A stretch of DNA of 36,422 nucleotides from Porphyromonadaceae bacterium UBA4277 (lineage in GTDB: Bacteria; Bacteroidota; Bacteroidia; Bacteroidales; Muribaculaceae): assembly GCA_002395965.1 (NCBI GenBank), contig DGVT01000030.1, positions 28,968 through 65,389 of the forward strand, given 5' to 3'. Position numbers and translations under genes: made by a program. Below the pieces are notes generated by a model, which was given only the letters and a program-made list of their open reading frames with translations, ran no database searches and was not told the DNA's origin. Shown here piece after piece: positions 15,853 to 23,928 of this stretch. How positions within the stretch are numbered: the stretch's first letter is position 1; every line of letters starts with the position of its first letter.

Positions 15853-18210
15853 TCACTTATCGGGTGCGGCAGGCTGCGAGATGATGTGGACGTCGCGCTG
15901 CGGGAATGGTATCTCCACATTGTTTTGGCGCAACACATCGTAGATGGCCTCCTTGATGGTGGCCATATCGGCCAGGCGCGTGGCCACGGGCGTCCACAGC
16001 ACCACCTTGAGATCGACACTGTTGTCGCCAAAGTTGTCAAACAGCACCTGGATGCCTTTCTTGGCGTCGTAGCACTTGAGGGCACTGAGCCGCTCAATAA
16101 TCAGGTTGCGCACACGGTCGATGTGCGACCCATAGGCCACGCCCACACTCACCTGGGCCAGTTCGTAGCCGTGGTTGCGAGTCATGTTCTTGAAATTCTT
16201 GCTGAAGAGCTGGCTATTGAGGAAGGCAATCACCGAGCCGTCGAGCGTCTCGACCATCGTGCTCTGGTAGTTGATGTTGGTCACACGGCCACGAATGCCG
16301 TCGCACTCAATCATGTCGCCTATCTTCACACGCCCACTCATGAGCGACAGGCCATAGAACAGGTTCTCGAGCGTGTCTTTCATTGCGAAACCGATACCGG
16401 TTGACAGGCCGGTGAGGATGAGTGTGATGCCCGCGCGATTCACGTGCAGCACCACCATCACGATGTAGATGTAAAGTCCCCAGCCCAAGTATTTCATCAG
16501 GTTCATGCTCAGCGACACGGCTTTGTTCTTCTTGCGCGTCTTATATTCCTTCCACAGGATGTAGCCGTTGATGCACAAGTAAATCAGATAGTTAAACACA
16601 AACCCCAGAGCCACGAGCACGATAATGCGCTCGAGCGAAACGACAATCACATCGGGCAGGTTAAGGAACTTGTGGCTGAAGAGCTCCTTGCACCATTCGG
16701 TGAGATCAAACACCCTTGCGGCCCAGTAGATGGATGCTGCTACGCTAAACGTAGCGGCAATGGGTATTACCATCTTATACACAGCATCGTAGAACCATGT
16801 GTGACGGATGTCGGCACCGGTAGCGATGTGCTTGCCTTCGTAGCGGTGAAGCAAGTCGTAGATGAAGGTGATGCCCTGTATCATTGTCAGCTGTATGATC
16901 CACCAGATGAGCACTTGCACGCTCATGAGCGTGTAGCCGCTCCAGGCCATCACCAGCGACACCACCATGGCGATGAGCGAAATCAAGGTGTAGAAGCGGT
17001 CGCTGCGCGGCATGAGCCGGTTGCGGCGCCTAATCACCAGCCACTGCCACACGGTGCACACAAGCAAGATGATGGGGAAGGTGATATTGACCATGGTATT
17101 GGGCAGGAAGGTGATGCGATAGATAAACACTATCAAGCCCACCACGGTGATGGGGGTGTAGAGCATCAAGCCGCTCTTCACGGCATCGCCATCGAGGCGA
17201 ATGATGAGCGAGAGCATGATGGCCACAAGCAGCCAGGCATACTCGCTCAGCAGGCGCGAGGCCATGATCATGAAGTAGTGATCTTGCAGGATGAGCGAAA
17301 TCACAAGGGTGGCTATGGCAAACACCGCCGCACTTGCTGCAATGATGATGCACGCACGCTTCTTGATGAAATTGCGGGTCATCCACCGCCGCGGTATCAA
17401 GAACCGCACCACGACGAAGCTCAGCAATGCCGACAACACGATGTAGAACGCTATGAAAGCAAACAGGAACATCACCAGGTTACCACGCCACTCACTGCGC
17501 ACATGGCCCGTTGGCACATACTTGTTAAACAGGTCGAGCCTGGCCTGACGCCAGTAGCGCGGCAGCATCTTGAGAATGGTAAAATAAGACTGGTCGCCGT
17601 TGACAAACACACTGCGACGGATGTCGTCGTAGGCCTTCAAGGCAAACGCATTCAGCTCTTTTGCCTTTGTGAGCACTTGCTTAGAGCGCTCCTGCGTCTT
17701 TTCGATTTGCACCTGCTGAACTGCCATGTCGTGGGCCAGCTGGTTGGCAAGTGAGATGCAGCTGTCGCGGTCGGTGCGTGCCTGTGTGGTGGTGAGCAGG
17801 AAATCTGGAATATTCTCCAGCGAGCGCACCAGCTGCACATAACGCGTCACCTGCCCGTTATACTTCTGGGCAAAGACCTCAAAAGGCAGCATGCGGCTCT
17901 GCATGCTGTTGTGAAGCGAAGTGGCCTCGCTGCAGGCATAGGCCAGGTCGAACACATAGTCGCTCTTTTGCGAATACAACATCAGCTCTATCTGGTGACT
18001 GCGATCCATTACCTGAATCATCATCCGGTCGTAGCGGCGACTCATCTCGCTGAAGCGCGCCATGCGCTGCACCTCCTCACTATGAGCGGCACTGAGCTCT
18101 GAGCACAACACGCTCAATGCCTGATCAAGATCCTGCTCCTTGAGCACGGCACCGGCACTGAGGCTGTTCACTATTATTATCGCCAAAATCAAAAAGATTT
18201 TCTTCATCAT
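15853..18210 (-). CDS. large MscS-family mechanosensitive channel
   Basis: 785 aa. A signal peptide or first membrane segment is at 1-20 (IFLILAIIIVNSLSAG). A mostly helical periplasmic region (about 25-235) follows, then about ten membrane segments (240-620). The conserved MscS pore and beta domain contain GLSTGIGFAMKDTLENLFYG, GDMIECDGIRGRVTNI and a C-terminal alpha/beta region to the end. The family opens under membrane tension to release solutes during osmotic downshock. The size and extra N-terminal domain put it with MscK/YnaI-like large members, not MscS itself. Two Met codons start the frame; the first was taken. It is transcribed divergently from panB. Confidence 0.9.
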   Translation of the reverse strand: MMKKIFLILAIIIVNSLSAGAVLKEQDLDQALSVLCSELSAAHSEEVQRMARFSEMSRRYDRMMIQVMDRSHQIELMLYSQKSDYVFDLAYACSEATSLHNSMQSRMLPFEVFAQKYNGQVTRYVQLVRSLENIPDFLLTTTQARTDRDSCISLANQLAHDMAVQQVQIEKTQERSKQVLTKAKELNAFALKAYDDIRRSVFVNGDQSYFTILKMLPRYWRQARLDLFNKYVPTGHVRSEWRGNLVMFLFAFIAFYIVLSALLSFVVVRFLIPRRWMTRNFIKKRACIIIAASAAVFAIATLVISLILQDHYFMIMASRLLSEYAWLLVAIMLSLIIRLDGDAVKSGLMLYTPITVVGLIVFIYRITFLPNTMVNITFPIILLVCTVWQWLVIRRRNRLMPRSDRFYTLISLIAMVVSLVMAWSGYTLMSVQVLIWWIIQLTMIQGITFIYDLLHRYEGKHIATGADIRHTWFYDAVYKMVIPIAATFSVAASIYWAARVFDLTEWCKELFSHKFLNLPDVIVVSLERIIVLVALGFVFNYLIYLCINGYILWKEYKTRKKNKAVSLSMNLMKYLGWGLYIYIVMVVLHVNRAGITLILTGLSTGIGFAMKDTLENLFYGLSLMSGRVKIGDMIECDGIRGRVTNINYQSTMVETLDGSVIAFLNSQLFSKNFKNMTRNHGYELAQVSVGVAYGSHIDRVRNLIIERLSALKCYDAKKGIQVLFDNFGDNSVDLKVVLWTPVATRLADMATIKEAIYDVLRQNNVEIPFPQRDVHIISQPAAPDK

Positions 18211-18238
18211 TCTAAATCATCTACTTGGTTAGGAAGCG

Positions 18239-18246
18239 CAAATTTA
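18239..18246 (-). promoter_or_regulatory. -7 element of the MscS-type gene promoter
   Basis: On the minus strand this reads TAAATTTG followed by CGC, matching TAnnTTTG. It lies about 30 bases before the start codon in the divergent 175-base region shared with panB. Confidence 0.65.
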
Positions 18247-18326
18247 AGTATTTTTCTCAACCTTTGGGCAGGCACCGGCACAAATTTCAATCAAAAGCAC
18301 ACTTTGGCACGAAATTTGCCCTCAGC

Positions 18327-18360
18327 TTTGCACTTGACTGAGTTTTTTATACTAACTTCG
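18327..18360 (+). promoter_or_regulatory. panB promoter
   Basis: TAACTTCG (18353-18360) is one base off TAnnTTTG, with TTTG at 18327-18330 about 28 bases upstream. The start point would be close to 18367, leaving a leader of about 20 bases. Confidence 0.55.
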
Positions 18361-18385
18361 TGGCTCAAAACCAAAATTATTAGAA

Positions 18386-19207
18386 ATGTCAACTTACACA
18401 GTTACCGACACAAAAAAAGTGACCACCAAGCGCATCATCGACATGATGCAGGCCGGTGAAAAAATTGCAATGCTCACCTCCTACGACTACACGATGGCCT
18501 CGCTGGTAGATCGAGCCGGCATCGACATCATTCTGGTGGGCGACAGCGCCTCGAACGTGATGCAAGGCAATGCCACTACCATACCCATCACCATCGACGA
18601 CATGATAGTATATGGCCGCACCGTGGCACGCGCCGCAAAGCGTGCTATGGTGATCGTGGACATGCCCTTCGGCACCTACCAGGGCGACCCCATCGAGGCC
18701 CAGCAGAATGCCGTGCGCATCATGCGCGAGACAGGAGCCGACGGCGTGAAGCTCGAGGGGGGCCGCGAGATGCGCGGAGCCATTGAAATGATTTTGCGAG
18801 CAGGCATCCCGGTAATGGGGCACTTAGGACTCACACCACAGTCTATCAACAAGTTCGGCACCTATGCAACACGTGCCACCGGCGAGAGCGAGGCTCTGCG
18901 ACTCATGAGCGACGCACGCGTGCTCGAAGAGGTGGGGTGCTTTGCCATTGTGCTCGAGAAAATCCCGGCAGCACTGGCGGCCAAGGTCACCGAGGCCATA
19001 CATGTGCCCACAATAGGCATCGGAGCCGGTCATGCAACCGACGGCCAGGTGCTCGTGGCACACGACATGCTGGGACTCAACACTGCCTTCAAGCCTAAGT
19101 TCCTCAGGCTATACAACAACCTCGGCGAGCAAATCGTCGATAGTGTGGGAAACTATATCAACGACGTCAAGAGCGGCGACTTCCCCAACGACAACGAGCA
19201 GTATTAG
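18386..19207 (+). CDS. panB: 3-methyl-2-oxobutanoate hydroxymethyltransferase (pantothenate synthesis)
   Basis: 273 aa, full length. Motifs of the PanB TIM barrel are present: MLTSYDYTMASLVDRAGID, ILVGDSASNV with D53 as a metal ligand, VDMPFGTYQ, VKLEGG, and FAIVLEKIP with the Glu that corresponds to the catalytic residue, then VPTIGIGAGHATDGQVLV. The enzyme adds a hydroxymethyl group from 5,10-methylene-THF to 2-oxoisovalerate, giving ketopantoate. It stands alone, without panC or panD nearby, and has its own promoter and terminator. Confidence 0.97.
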   Translation: MSTYTVTDTKKVTTKRIIDMMQAGEKIAMLTSYDYTMASLVDRAGIDIILVGDSASNVMQGNATTIPITIDDMIVYGRTVARAAKRAMVIVDMPFGTYQGDPIEAQQNAVRIMRETGADGVKLEGGREMRGAIEMILRAGIPVMGHLGLTPQSINKFGTYATRATGESEALRLMSDARVLEEVGCFAIVLEKIPAALAAKVTEAIHVPTIGIGAGHATDGQVLVAHDMLGLNTAFKPKFLRLYNNLGEQIVDSVGNYINDVKSGDFPNDNEQY

Positions 19208-19232
19208 ACCGGCTCATCACACCCTCACCACA

Positions 19233-19280
19233 GCAAGCGGTTCATTAGGGACAATCCCTTTTGAACCGCTTGCATTTTCA
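19233..19280 (+). terminator. panB terminator, built from a dispersed repeat
   Basis: GCAAGCGGTTCA (19233-19244) pairs perfectly with TGAACCGCTTGC (19262-19273), followed by ATTTTC. The loop contains an inner AGGGA/TCCCT pair. The same blocks occur in permuted order in the terminator at 29639-29690. Confidence 0.85.
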
Positions 19281-19330
19281 CAAGATTTCACAAGAAACTG
19301 AAAGTATTTCACATGATTTCTTCTCTTTTT

Positions 19331-19362
19331 TTTGGAATTTAATAAAAAAATAAATAATTTTG
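19331..19362 (+). promoter_or_regulatory. promoter of the caspase-like operon
   Basis: TAATTTTG (19355-19362) fits TAnnTTTG, and TTTG at 19331-19334 is 26 bases upstream centre to centre. This is the best-spaced promoter in the window. The leader to the ATG at 19475 is about 105 bases and shows no obvious strong fold. Confidence 0.8.
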
Positions 19363-19474
19363 CCGACTAATACAGCCTATTTACTGAAAATGCTTCGATC
19401 GGACCATTAACCCACCAATGAAAGTTCGACATACAACCTAATATTAGAACATATGTACTTAATTATTAGATAAT

Positions 19475-19942
19475 ATGAAGAGATTAATACTTTGCTTCTT
19501 TATTGCAGCCATCACTGCAACTATGGCCAGTGCCGACGACATGGTGCTGCATGTGTGGCAGACCGATGGACAAGTACTGAAAATCAAGCTCGATCAAGAG
19601 CCGACGACAAGTTATGACGACGGCCAGCTGGTGATTACGACCTTGACCAATACGCTGAGTTTCCCGCTGGAGAACGTCAAGCGATACACCTATGCCAACA
19701 ATGCGAGTGGCTTAGACGCCTTGAATGCTACGGAAGTTACCTTTTCGGGCGACGGCGAAACAATCACCCTCACAGGACTGAGACCCGGCACCGAGGTTGC
19801 GCTCTATAACGTGGCCGGCCAGATGCTTCACAGCACAGTGGCCGATAGCAGCAACCGGGTGAGTGCAACCGTGAGCAACTTGCCCACGGGAGTATATGTA
19901 GTGAAAGCAGGCAATATAACCTATAAAATCACGAAGCAATGA
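19475..19942 (+). CDS. small secreted protein with T9SS type A-like sorting tail
   Basis: 155 aa. Signal peptide at 1-20 (LILCFFIAAITATMASA). Residues 21-75 form a short module (LHVWQTDGQVLKIKL ... LVITTLTNTLSFPLENVKRYTY) common in gut Bacteroidales secreted proteins. Residues 80-155 look like a T9SS sorting domain, with ALYNVAGQMLHS, LPTGVYVVKAG and a final ITYKITKQ. No catalytic domain is present. The stop overlaps the next start (ATGA at 19939-19942), so the two are translationally coupled. The next protein starts with a similar module but lacks the tail. I infer that this small protein could help place its neighbour at the surface; there is no direct proof. Confidence 0.85.
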   Translation: MKRLILCFFIAAITATMASADDMVLHVWQTDGQVLKIKLDQEPTTSYDDGQLVITTLTNTLSFPLENVKRYTYANNASGLDALNATEVTFSGDGETITLTGLRPGTEVALYNVAGQMLHSTVADSSNRVSATVSNLPTGVYVVKAGNITYKITKQ

Positions 19943-22560
19943 AAAACATCACTACCAGACATTTAGCCGTGGCACTGCTACTGCTGGCTTCACTGTCGGC
20001 AATGAGCCAGGATTTCCTGAATATCTATTTCAAGGATGGCACATTCAGGATTTTCCATTTCGACAGTTTCAAATCACTTAGTGTGAGCAAAATCGACGCC
20101 GACGGCATTGCACACGACGACTACATGTTCCAGCATGTGGTCTCGGGCGGAAAAGAATTTGTTTACAACCTGGCCGATATCGACAGCATATCTTTCACTA
20201 AATATAATGAGCAAGAGGCCGGCAAAAACATGACCCAGGCCATGAATGCCATTCTACCGGAGCTGAAAGACTGCGACAACATCAATCAGGCGAGCGCTAA
20301 GCTCGAAGCCATCAACCAATCTGATGGAGTGGAAAAAGCTTGGATTGAAGGCGATTACATGTTTGTCAAAATTCGTGACATGGAAACCATTATGTTCTGT
20401 TTCCATCCACAGGATGTTGAGAGCGACACAGAACAAATGGCAGAAGTTGCACAACAGCTGATGCAAACGATGCCGGCTCCTCGGCAGGTCAACAATCACG
20501 ATGGCGTGAAACTGAAAGCTGTAATCGCCAATTCACAGCACTACGAGCACAGTAATTGGCGCATCAATCAACGCAATATAATGAACGGACTTGTGGAGCA
20601 GTTTCAAAAGGCCGGATTTGATTGCAGCTATTGTGAAGAACCCGACTTGGATTTTTTCTCAAACAAAATATATGACTATGATGTAGTATATTTGTCGGCA
20701 CATGGTGGATATAATCCTAACAGCCTACACTTTTTGCAAACAGGTCAATATCTTAGGACGCCCACATCTCCAGAATACATAAGTGTTTCTGCAAGCCAAA
20801 ACGATTTTAATAATTGGGTAATAGAAAAAGATCAACAATATAGACAATTCCTTTCTAATCATCCGGAGTATTCTTATGACGACTTGATTTTTTCTGTTGA
20901 TCATAAAGAAAAAAGAATTAATGGAGAGGTATATGTAGCTTCATTAGCTATAAAAGAAACATTCTTTGAGCATGTTACAAAGAATTTCAAAAATCCTCGC
21001 TCTGTTTTCTTCAATGCAGCTTGCATGACATTGAAAGGAGGTTCAGCTGATGAAAATGATGAAACGGAAAGTTATAGTTTTGCCAACATCTTAACGAACC
21101 GTCGAGGTCTCGGTATTTATTTGGGTTACACTAACTCTAATACTTTTGGTCAACAGGCAGGAGCTGCATTCTTTCTTAATATGTTATGTGGAATTTCTGC
21201 TGATAAGGCTTATAATCAGTTAGCAGAATATAAAATCAATCCAAATGACTATAGTGATTATCGGGGTTTTTTGGGGTGGTATTATGAAGAGTTGGCTGGA
21301 ACATATAAAGATGAAGAAATAACTAAGTCTTCTGCATGGGGCTTATCGACAACAACGCACTATTTTGCCAGATTGAAGCTGTTACCCGAAGGTTCTAACT
21401 GTTTTATTACTCCCGTCTATACACGAGAGCACAGTCATGACGAGGTGATGAACAGTTACAGAACCGATGGCAGCGTAATGGTTTCGGGCACTACCACCAC
21501 TATCGATCCTTCAAAAATATCAATGGGCTTCAAGTATGGCACAAACAAAAACGCCCTCAACGAGTGGGTGCCTTCTGAAACTGTGATGAAAACTATCGAC
21601 AGCGGAAAAGGCAACTACCTGATCATCTCACACATTAAGAACCTGCAAGCCGGCTACACCTATTACTATTGCGGCTACACCTACGACGGTGAGCGCTACA
21701 ACTATGGCGACACGCTGGCATTCACCATCGACAACCCTGTGATCATTACCACTAAAAGCGCGAGGGTGAAATCAATCTTGTTAAACCAGGCCACCTATCG
21801 TCCCAATGGGTTTGACTTCAATGGCACGAAATATAATTTCAGCTACTCAGTGTCGGCCACGGCCGAAATTTCGGGTGGCGACACCCCCGTTGAATGGGGT
21901 TTTGACGTTATGGGACCCGATGGCAACACTGTCGTACGCCATCGCGCTGTTGACGACAACACCAGTAACCCATGGGCCTTCCTCGTAGTGGCAAACGAGC
22001 CGAGCACCGTGCTGCGTGTGCGAGCCTACGCCATCTGGCAGCAAGGCGGCGAAGCCACCGAAGGCGAATGGCAAACGTTCGACCTGTTTTATTCTACCGA
22101 CACCTCGCTGCAGCTGAACAACGTGACTTTCAGCGGCACCACCCAGGGAGCTGTTTATAACGGGCAATCTTACAAATACAAATCGTCGTTCCGCTTCGTC
22201 TATACCGTGACCGGCGGTTACTGGCAGCAAGTAAGCCCCAAGGAGGAAGGCAACGGATGGGAAAACTGGCCACTGCCCGAAAGAAAAGTGCGTCCGGCCG
22301 ATGGTGCCAACGCCACAACCATCAATTACTACTATAACGACCGCACGTTCAGCGGCGACTACAGCGTGCGACTGCAAAGCGACTGCTCAACACAAGCACT
22401 CAAGCTGCAATCCACCGGCTATGCACATTACATTCACGACGGAGCCACATTCACAGGATGCACCTATCATAATGGCACATCGCCGGCACCGGCTCATCAG
22501 GCACCGGCACAGACCGAACTGATATTCGACAACGGAGAAATTAACATTATTATTCCATAA
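19939..22560 (+). CDS. secreted protein with caspase-like (clan CD) putative peptidase domain
   Basis: 873 aa. Signal peptide at 1-23 (LAVALLLLASLSAMSQ). Residues 25-90 resemble the N-terminal module of the preceding small protein. Residues about 190-450 have the order of a caspase/gingipain fold: strand KLKAVIANS, helix, strand, then DVVYLSAHGGYN with candidate catalytic H255-G256. SVFFNAACMTLKGG follows with candidate C362, then a Gly-rich GIYLGYTNSNTFGQQAGAAFF helix region. This is the HG/AC pattern of clan CD (caspases, C25, C11, CHAT). Residues about 500-595 look like an FN3-type domain (GFKYGT ... YYYCGYTYDGERYNYGD); the remainder is beta-rich and unassigned. There is no T9SS tail. DNA for the core domain is much more AT-rich than the flanks. 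Substrate and activity are unknown. The Cys/His assignment is by pattern only. Confidence 0.7.
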   Translation: MKNITTRHLAVALLLLASLSAMSQDFLNIYFKDGTFRIFHFDSFKSLSVSKIDADGIAHDDYMFQHVVSGGKEFVYNLADIDSISFTKYNEQEAGKNMTQAMNAILPELKDCDNINQASAKLEAINQSDGVEKAWIEGDYMFVKIRDMETIMFCFHPQDVESDTEQMAEVAQQLMQTMPAPRQVNNHDGVKLKAVIANSQHYEHSNWRINQRNIMNGLVEQFQKAGFDCSYCEEPDLDFFSNKIYDYDVVYLSAHGGYNPNSLHFLQTGQYLRTPTSPEYISVSASQNDFNNWVIEKDQQYRQFLSNHPEYSYDDLIFSVDHKEKRINGEVYVASLAIKETFFEHVTKNFKNPRSVFFNAACMTLKGGSADENDETESYSFANILTNRRGLGIYLGYTNSNTFGQQAGAAFFLNMLCGISADKAYNQLAEYKINPNDYSDYRGFLGWYYEELAGTYKDEEITKSSAWGLSTTTHYFARLKLLPEGSNCFITPVYTREHSHDEVMNSYRTDGSVMVSGTTTTIDPSKISMGFKYGTNKNALNEWVPSETVMKTIDSGKGNYLIISHIKNLQAGYTYYYCGYTYDGERYNYGDTLAFTIDNPVIITTKSARVKSILLNQATYRPNGFDFNGTKYNFSYSVSATAEISGGDTPVEWGFDVMGPDGNTVVRHRAVDDNTSNPWAFLVVANEPSTVLRVRAYAIWQQGGEATEGEWQTFDLFYSTDTSLQLNNVTFSGTTQGAVYNGQSYKYKSSFRFVYTVTGGYWQQVSPKEEGNGWENWPLPERKVRPADGANATTINYYYNDRTFSGDYSVRLQSDCSTQALKLQSTGYAHYIHDGATFTGCTYHNGTSPAPAHQAPAQTELIFDNGEINIIIP

Positions 22561-22578
22561 ATTAAAACCTTTACAATT

Positions 22579-23589
22579 ATGAAAAAATTCTTTTTTACAT
22601 TCTTTGCCTTTGCCGCGGTTATCACGGCATTAGTGGCTTGTGGTAGCGACAACGATGATGAAAAGCTGCAACAAGAGGTTGAAAAGCGCTACTTCACGAT
22701 TGAGAACGCAATCTTTAACGAAGGGGCCTTCCCGCAGGCCACAGTACAAGAAGACATCGATGGGCTGAGCGTGAACCAGAGCGCTCTGGCCGGTGGCATG
22801 AATTTCGTGACAGTTGTTACCGAAAACACCTACACCAGGTTCTTTATCGGCATACGCGGCATCAACGGCTACTGGAGCTGCACTCCAAGCAACCAATCGA
22901 ACGATGGCGTGTATAACACCTACATCATCCCCATTAGCTACAGCACCGACCTGGAAGAGGGCATGGTGATGCTCGTGGCAGCTCAGGACAGCCAGGGCAA
23001 CACTACCGAGCCCTATGAGACCGAAATCAACTTCGTGGAGAGCCTGGCAGGCGACCTGACCATCAACCTCACGTTCAACAACGACAAGGACGTTGACCTG
23101 CACCTTTACACTCCCAGCGGAGAACAAATCTACTGGGATAATCGTGGTGGACAATACACCAAGGACGACGGCACTACCGGCTACTATGGCCTGGATCATG
23201 ACTCAAATCCCGCATGCCGCATCGACCACCTGAACAACGAGAACATCGTCATCCCGTCGGAACTGATCGAGCCGGGCACCTACAAGGTGGTTGTGAACAT
23301 GTATGAAAACTGCGATACATCTATCCCGACAAGCTGGGCTATCATGTCGCGCTACAACAGCAGCTTGATTAGCACAAGCACAGGCCGCAATCCGGCTACT
23401 GGAGTATATCCTGCAGGTGCCGGCAATTCCGACTTTACCGAGGTCATGACATTTGTCATAACACCCGAGCAGGCCAATGCCGCACGACACACCACTTCCA
23501 AGCTACGCTTCAGACCATCGCCCATCACTCAGGCCGAGGCACTCAAAATCGAAGAGGCACACTACTTTGAGAACTTGAACAAGCGCTAA
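22579..23589 (+). CDS. probable surface lipoprotein with DUF2135 (YfaP-like) domain
   Basis: 336 aa. The signal peptide ends in the lipobox ALVAC, with the lipidated Cys at about residue 21. It is followed by GSDNDDE, an acidic stretch like the Bacteroidetes lipoprotein export signal, so surface exposure is likely. The C-terminal half carries the DUF2135 pattern: KDVDLHLYTPSGEQIYW, then GLDHDSNPACRIDHLNNENI and PGTYKVVVNMY. DUF2135 proteins such as E. coli YfaP have no firmly known function; some are encoded beside alpha-2-macroglobulin-like genes. Residues 30-150 are beta-rich and unassigned. It starts 18 bases after the caspase-like gene, so it belongs to the same operon, and a strong terminator follows. 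Confidence 0.82.
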   Translation: MKKFFFTFFAFAAVITALVACGSDNDDEKLQQEVEKRYFTIENAIFNEGAFPQATVQEDIDGLSVNQSALAGGMNFVTVVTENTYTRFFIGIRGINGYWSCTPSNQSNDGVYNTYIIPISYSTDLEEGMVMLVAAQDSQGNTTEPYETEINFVESLAGDLTINLTFNNDKDVDLHLYTPSGEQIYWDNRGGQYTKDDGTTGYYGLDHDSNPACRIDHLNNENIVIPSELIEPGTYKVVVNMYENCDTSIPTSWAIMSRYNSSLISTSTGRNPATGVYPAGAGNSDFTEVMTFVITPEQANAARHTTSKLRFRPSPITQAEALKIEEAHYFENLNKR

Positions 23590-23590
23590 A

Positions 23591-23644
23591 CACTACTGCA
23601 AGCCCGCGGCCGGACAGAACAGGACACTACTGCAAGCCTGCGGC
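23591..23644. repeat. two direct copies of a 20-base sequence (period 34)
   Basis: CACTACTGCAAGCCCGCGGC (23591-23610) and its copy at 23625-23644, with one change (C to T at the 15th base), lie directly after the stop of the lipoprotein gene. The spacers also both end in a CAGG-type sequence. Function is unknown. Confidence 0.7.
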
Positions 23645-23665
23645 GAAACAGGAAAACACTTTCAC

Positions 23666-23706
23666 ACTGAGGATGTGCCCCCGGTTGGCACGTCCTCAGT
23701 TTCTAT
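23666..23706 (+). terminator. terminator of the caspase-like operon
   Basis: The arms 23666-23679 and 23687-23700 pair over 14 bases (ACTGAGGA and TCCTCAGT at the outer end) with a single G-U. The loop is 7 bases and TTTCTATT follows. Confidence 0.85.
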
Positions 23707-23724
23707 TCTGCATGGCCGCAGGTC

Positions 23725-23776
23725 TGCACAGCTTGGTGATTGACATAGGCTTATCGAGGCGCCTCGAAGGTGCTCC
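23725..23776. repeat. intergenic dispersed repeat, copy 1
   Basis: TGCACAGCTTGGTGA (23725-23739) and the following bases match the copy at 36379-36422. Across the first 29 bases I count 23 identities, and AAGGTGCT recurs further on in both. This copy contains the perfect 14-base palindrome TCGAGGCGCCTCGA at 23754-23767. The stretch lies in the 339-base gap 23590-23928, which holds no gene. Confidence 0.6.
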
Positions 23777-23883
23777 TACATAGTCAGCATGTTTCTAATA
23801 CGCTAAATTGCCATTTAATGCCGCCAACATTATTTTTTAGCAATTTTATTGCCACAATCATAGTTTATTATAAAAAATGTTGT

Positions 23884-23891
23884 TATTTTTG
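23884..23891 (+). promoter_or_regulatory. -7 element of the first BspA-like gene promoter
   Basis: TATTTTTG at 23884-23891 matches TAnnTTTG, followed by CAATC, in a very AT-rich stretch. It is about 37 bases before the ATG at 23929. No clear TTTG -33 element was found. Confidence 0.65.
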
Positions 23892-23928
23892 CAATCAGTA
23901 TCTATTCACCCATAAAAACTAAAAGATT

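Noticed and set aside
16444..17754. 436-codon His-rich frame on the plus strand
   Set aside because: It lies wholly opposite the MscS-type channel gene, which has clear family motifs. The long open antisense frame follows from GC-rich third codon positions.
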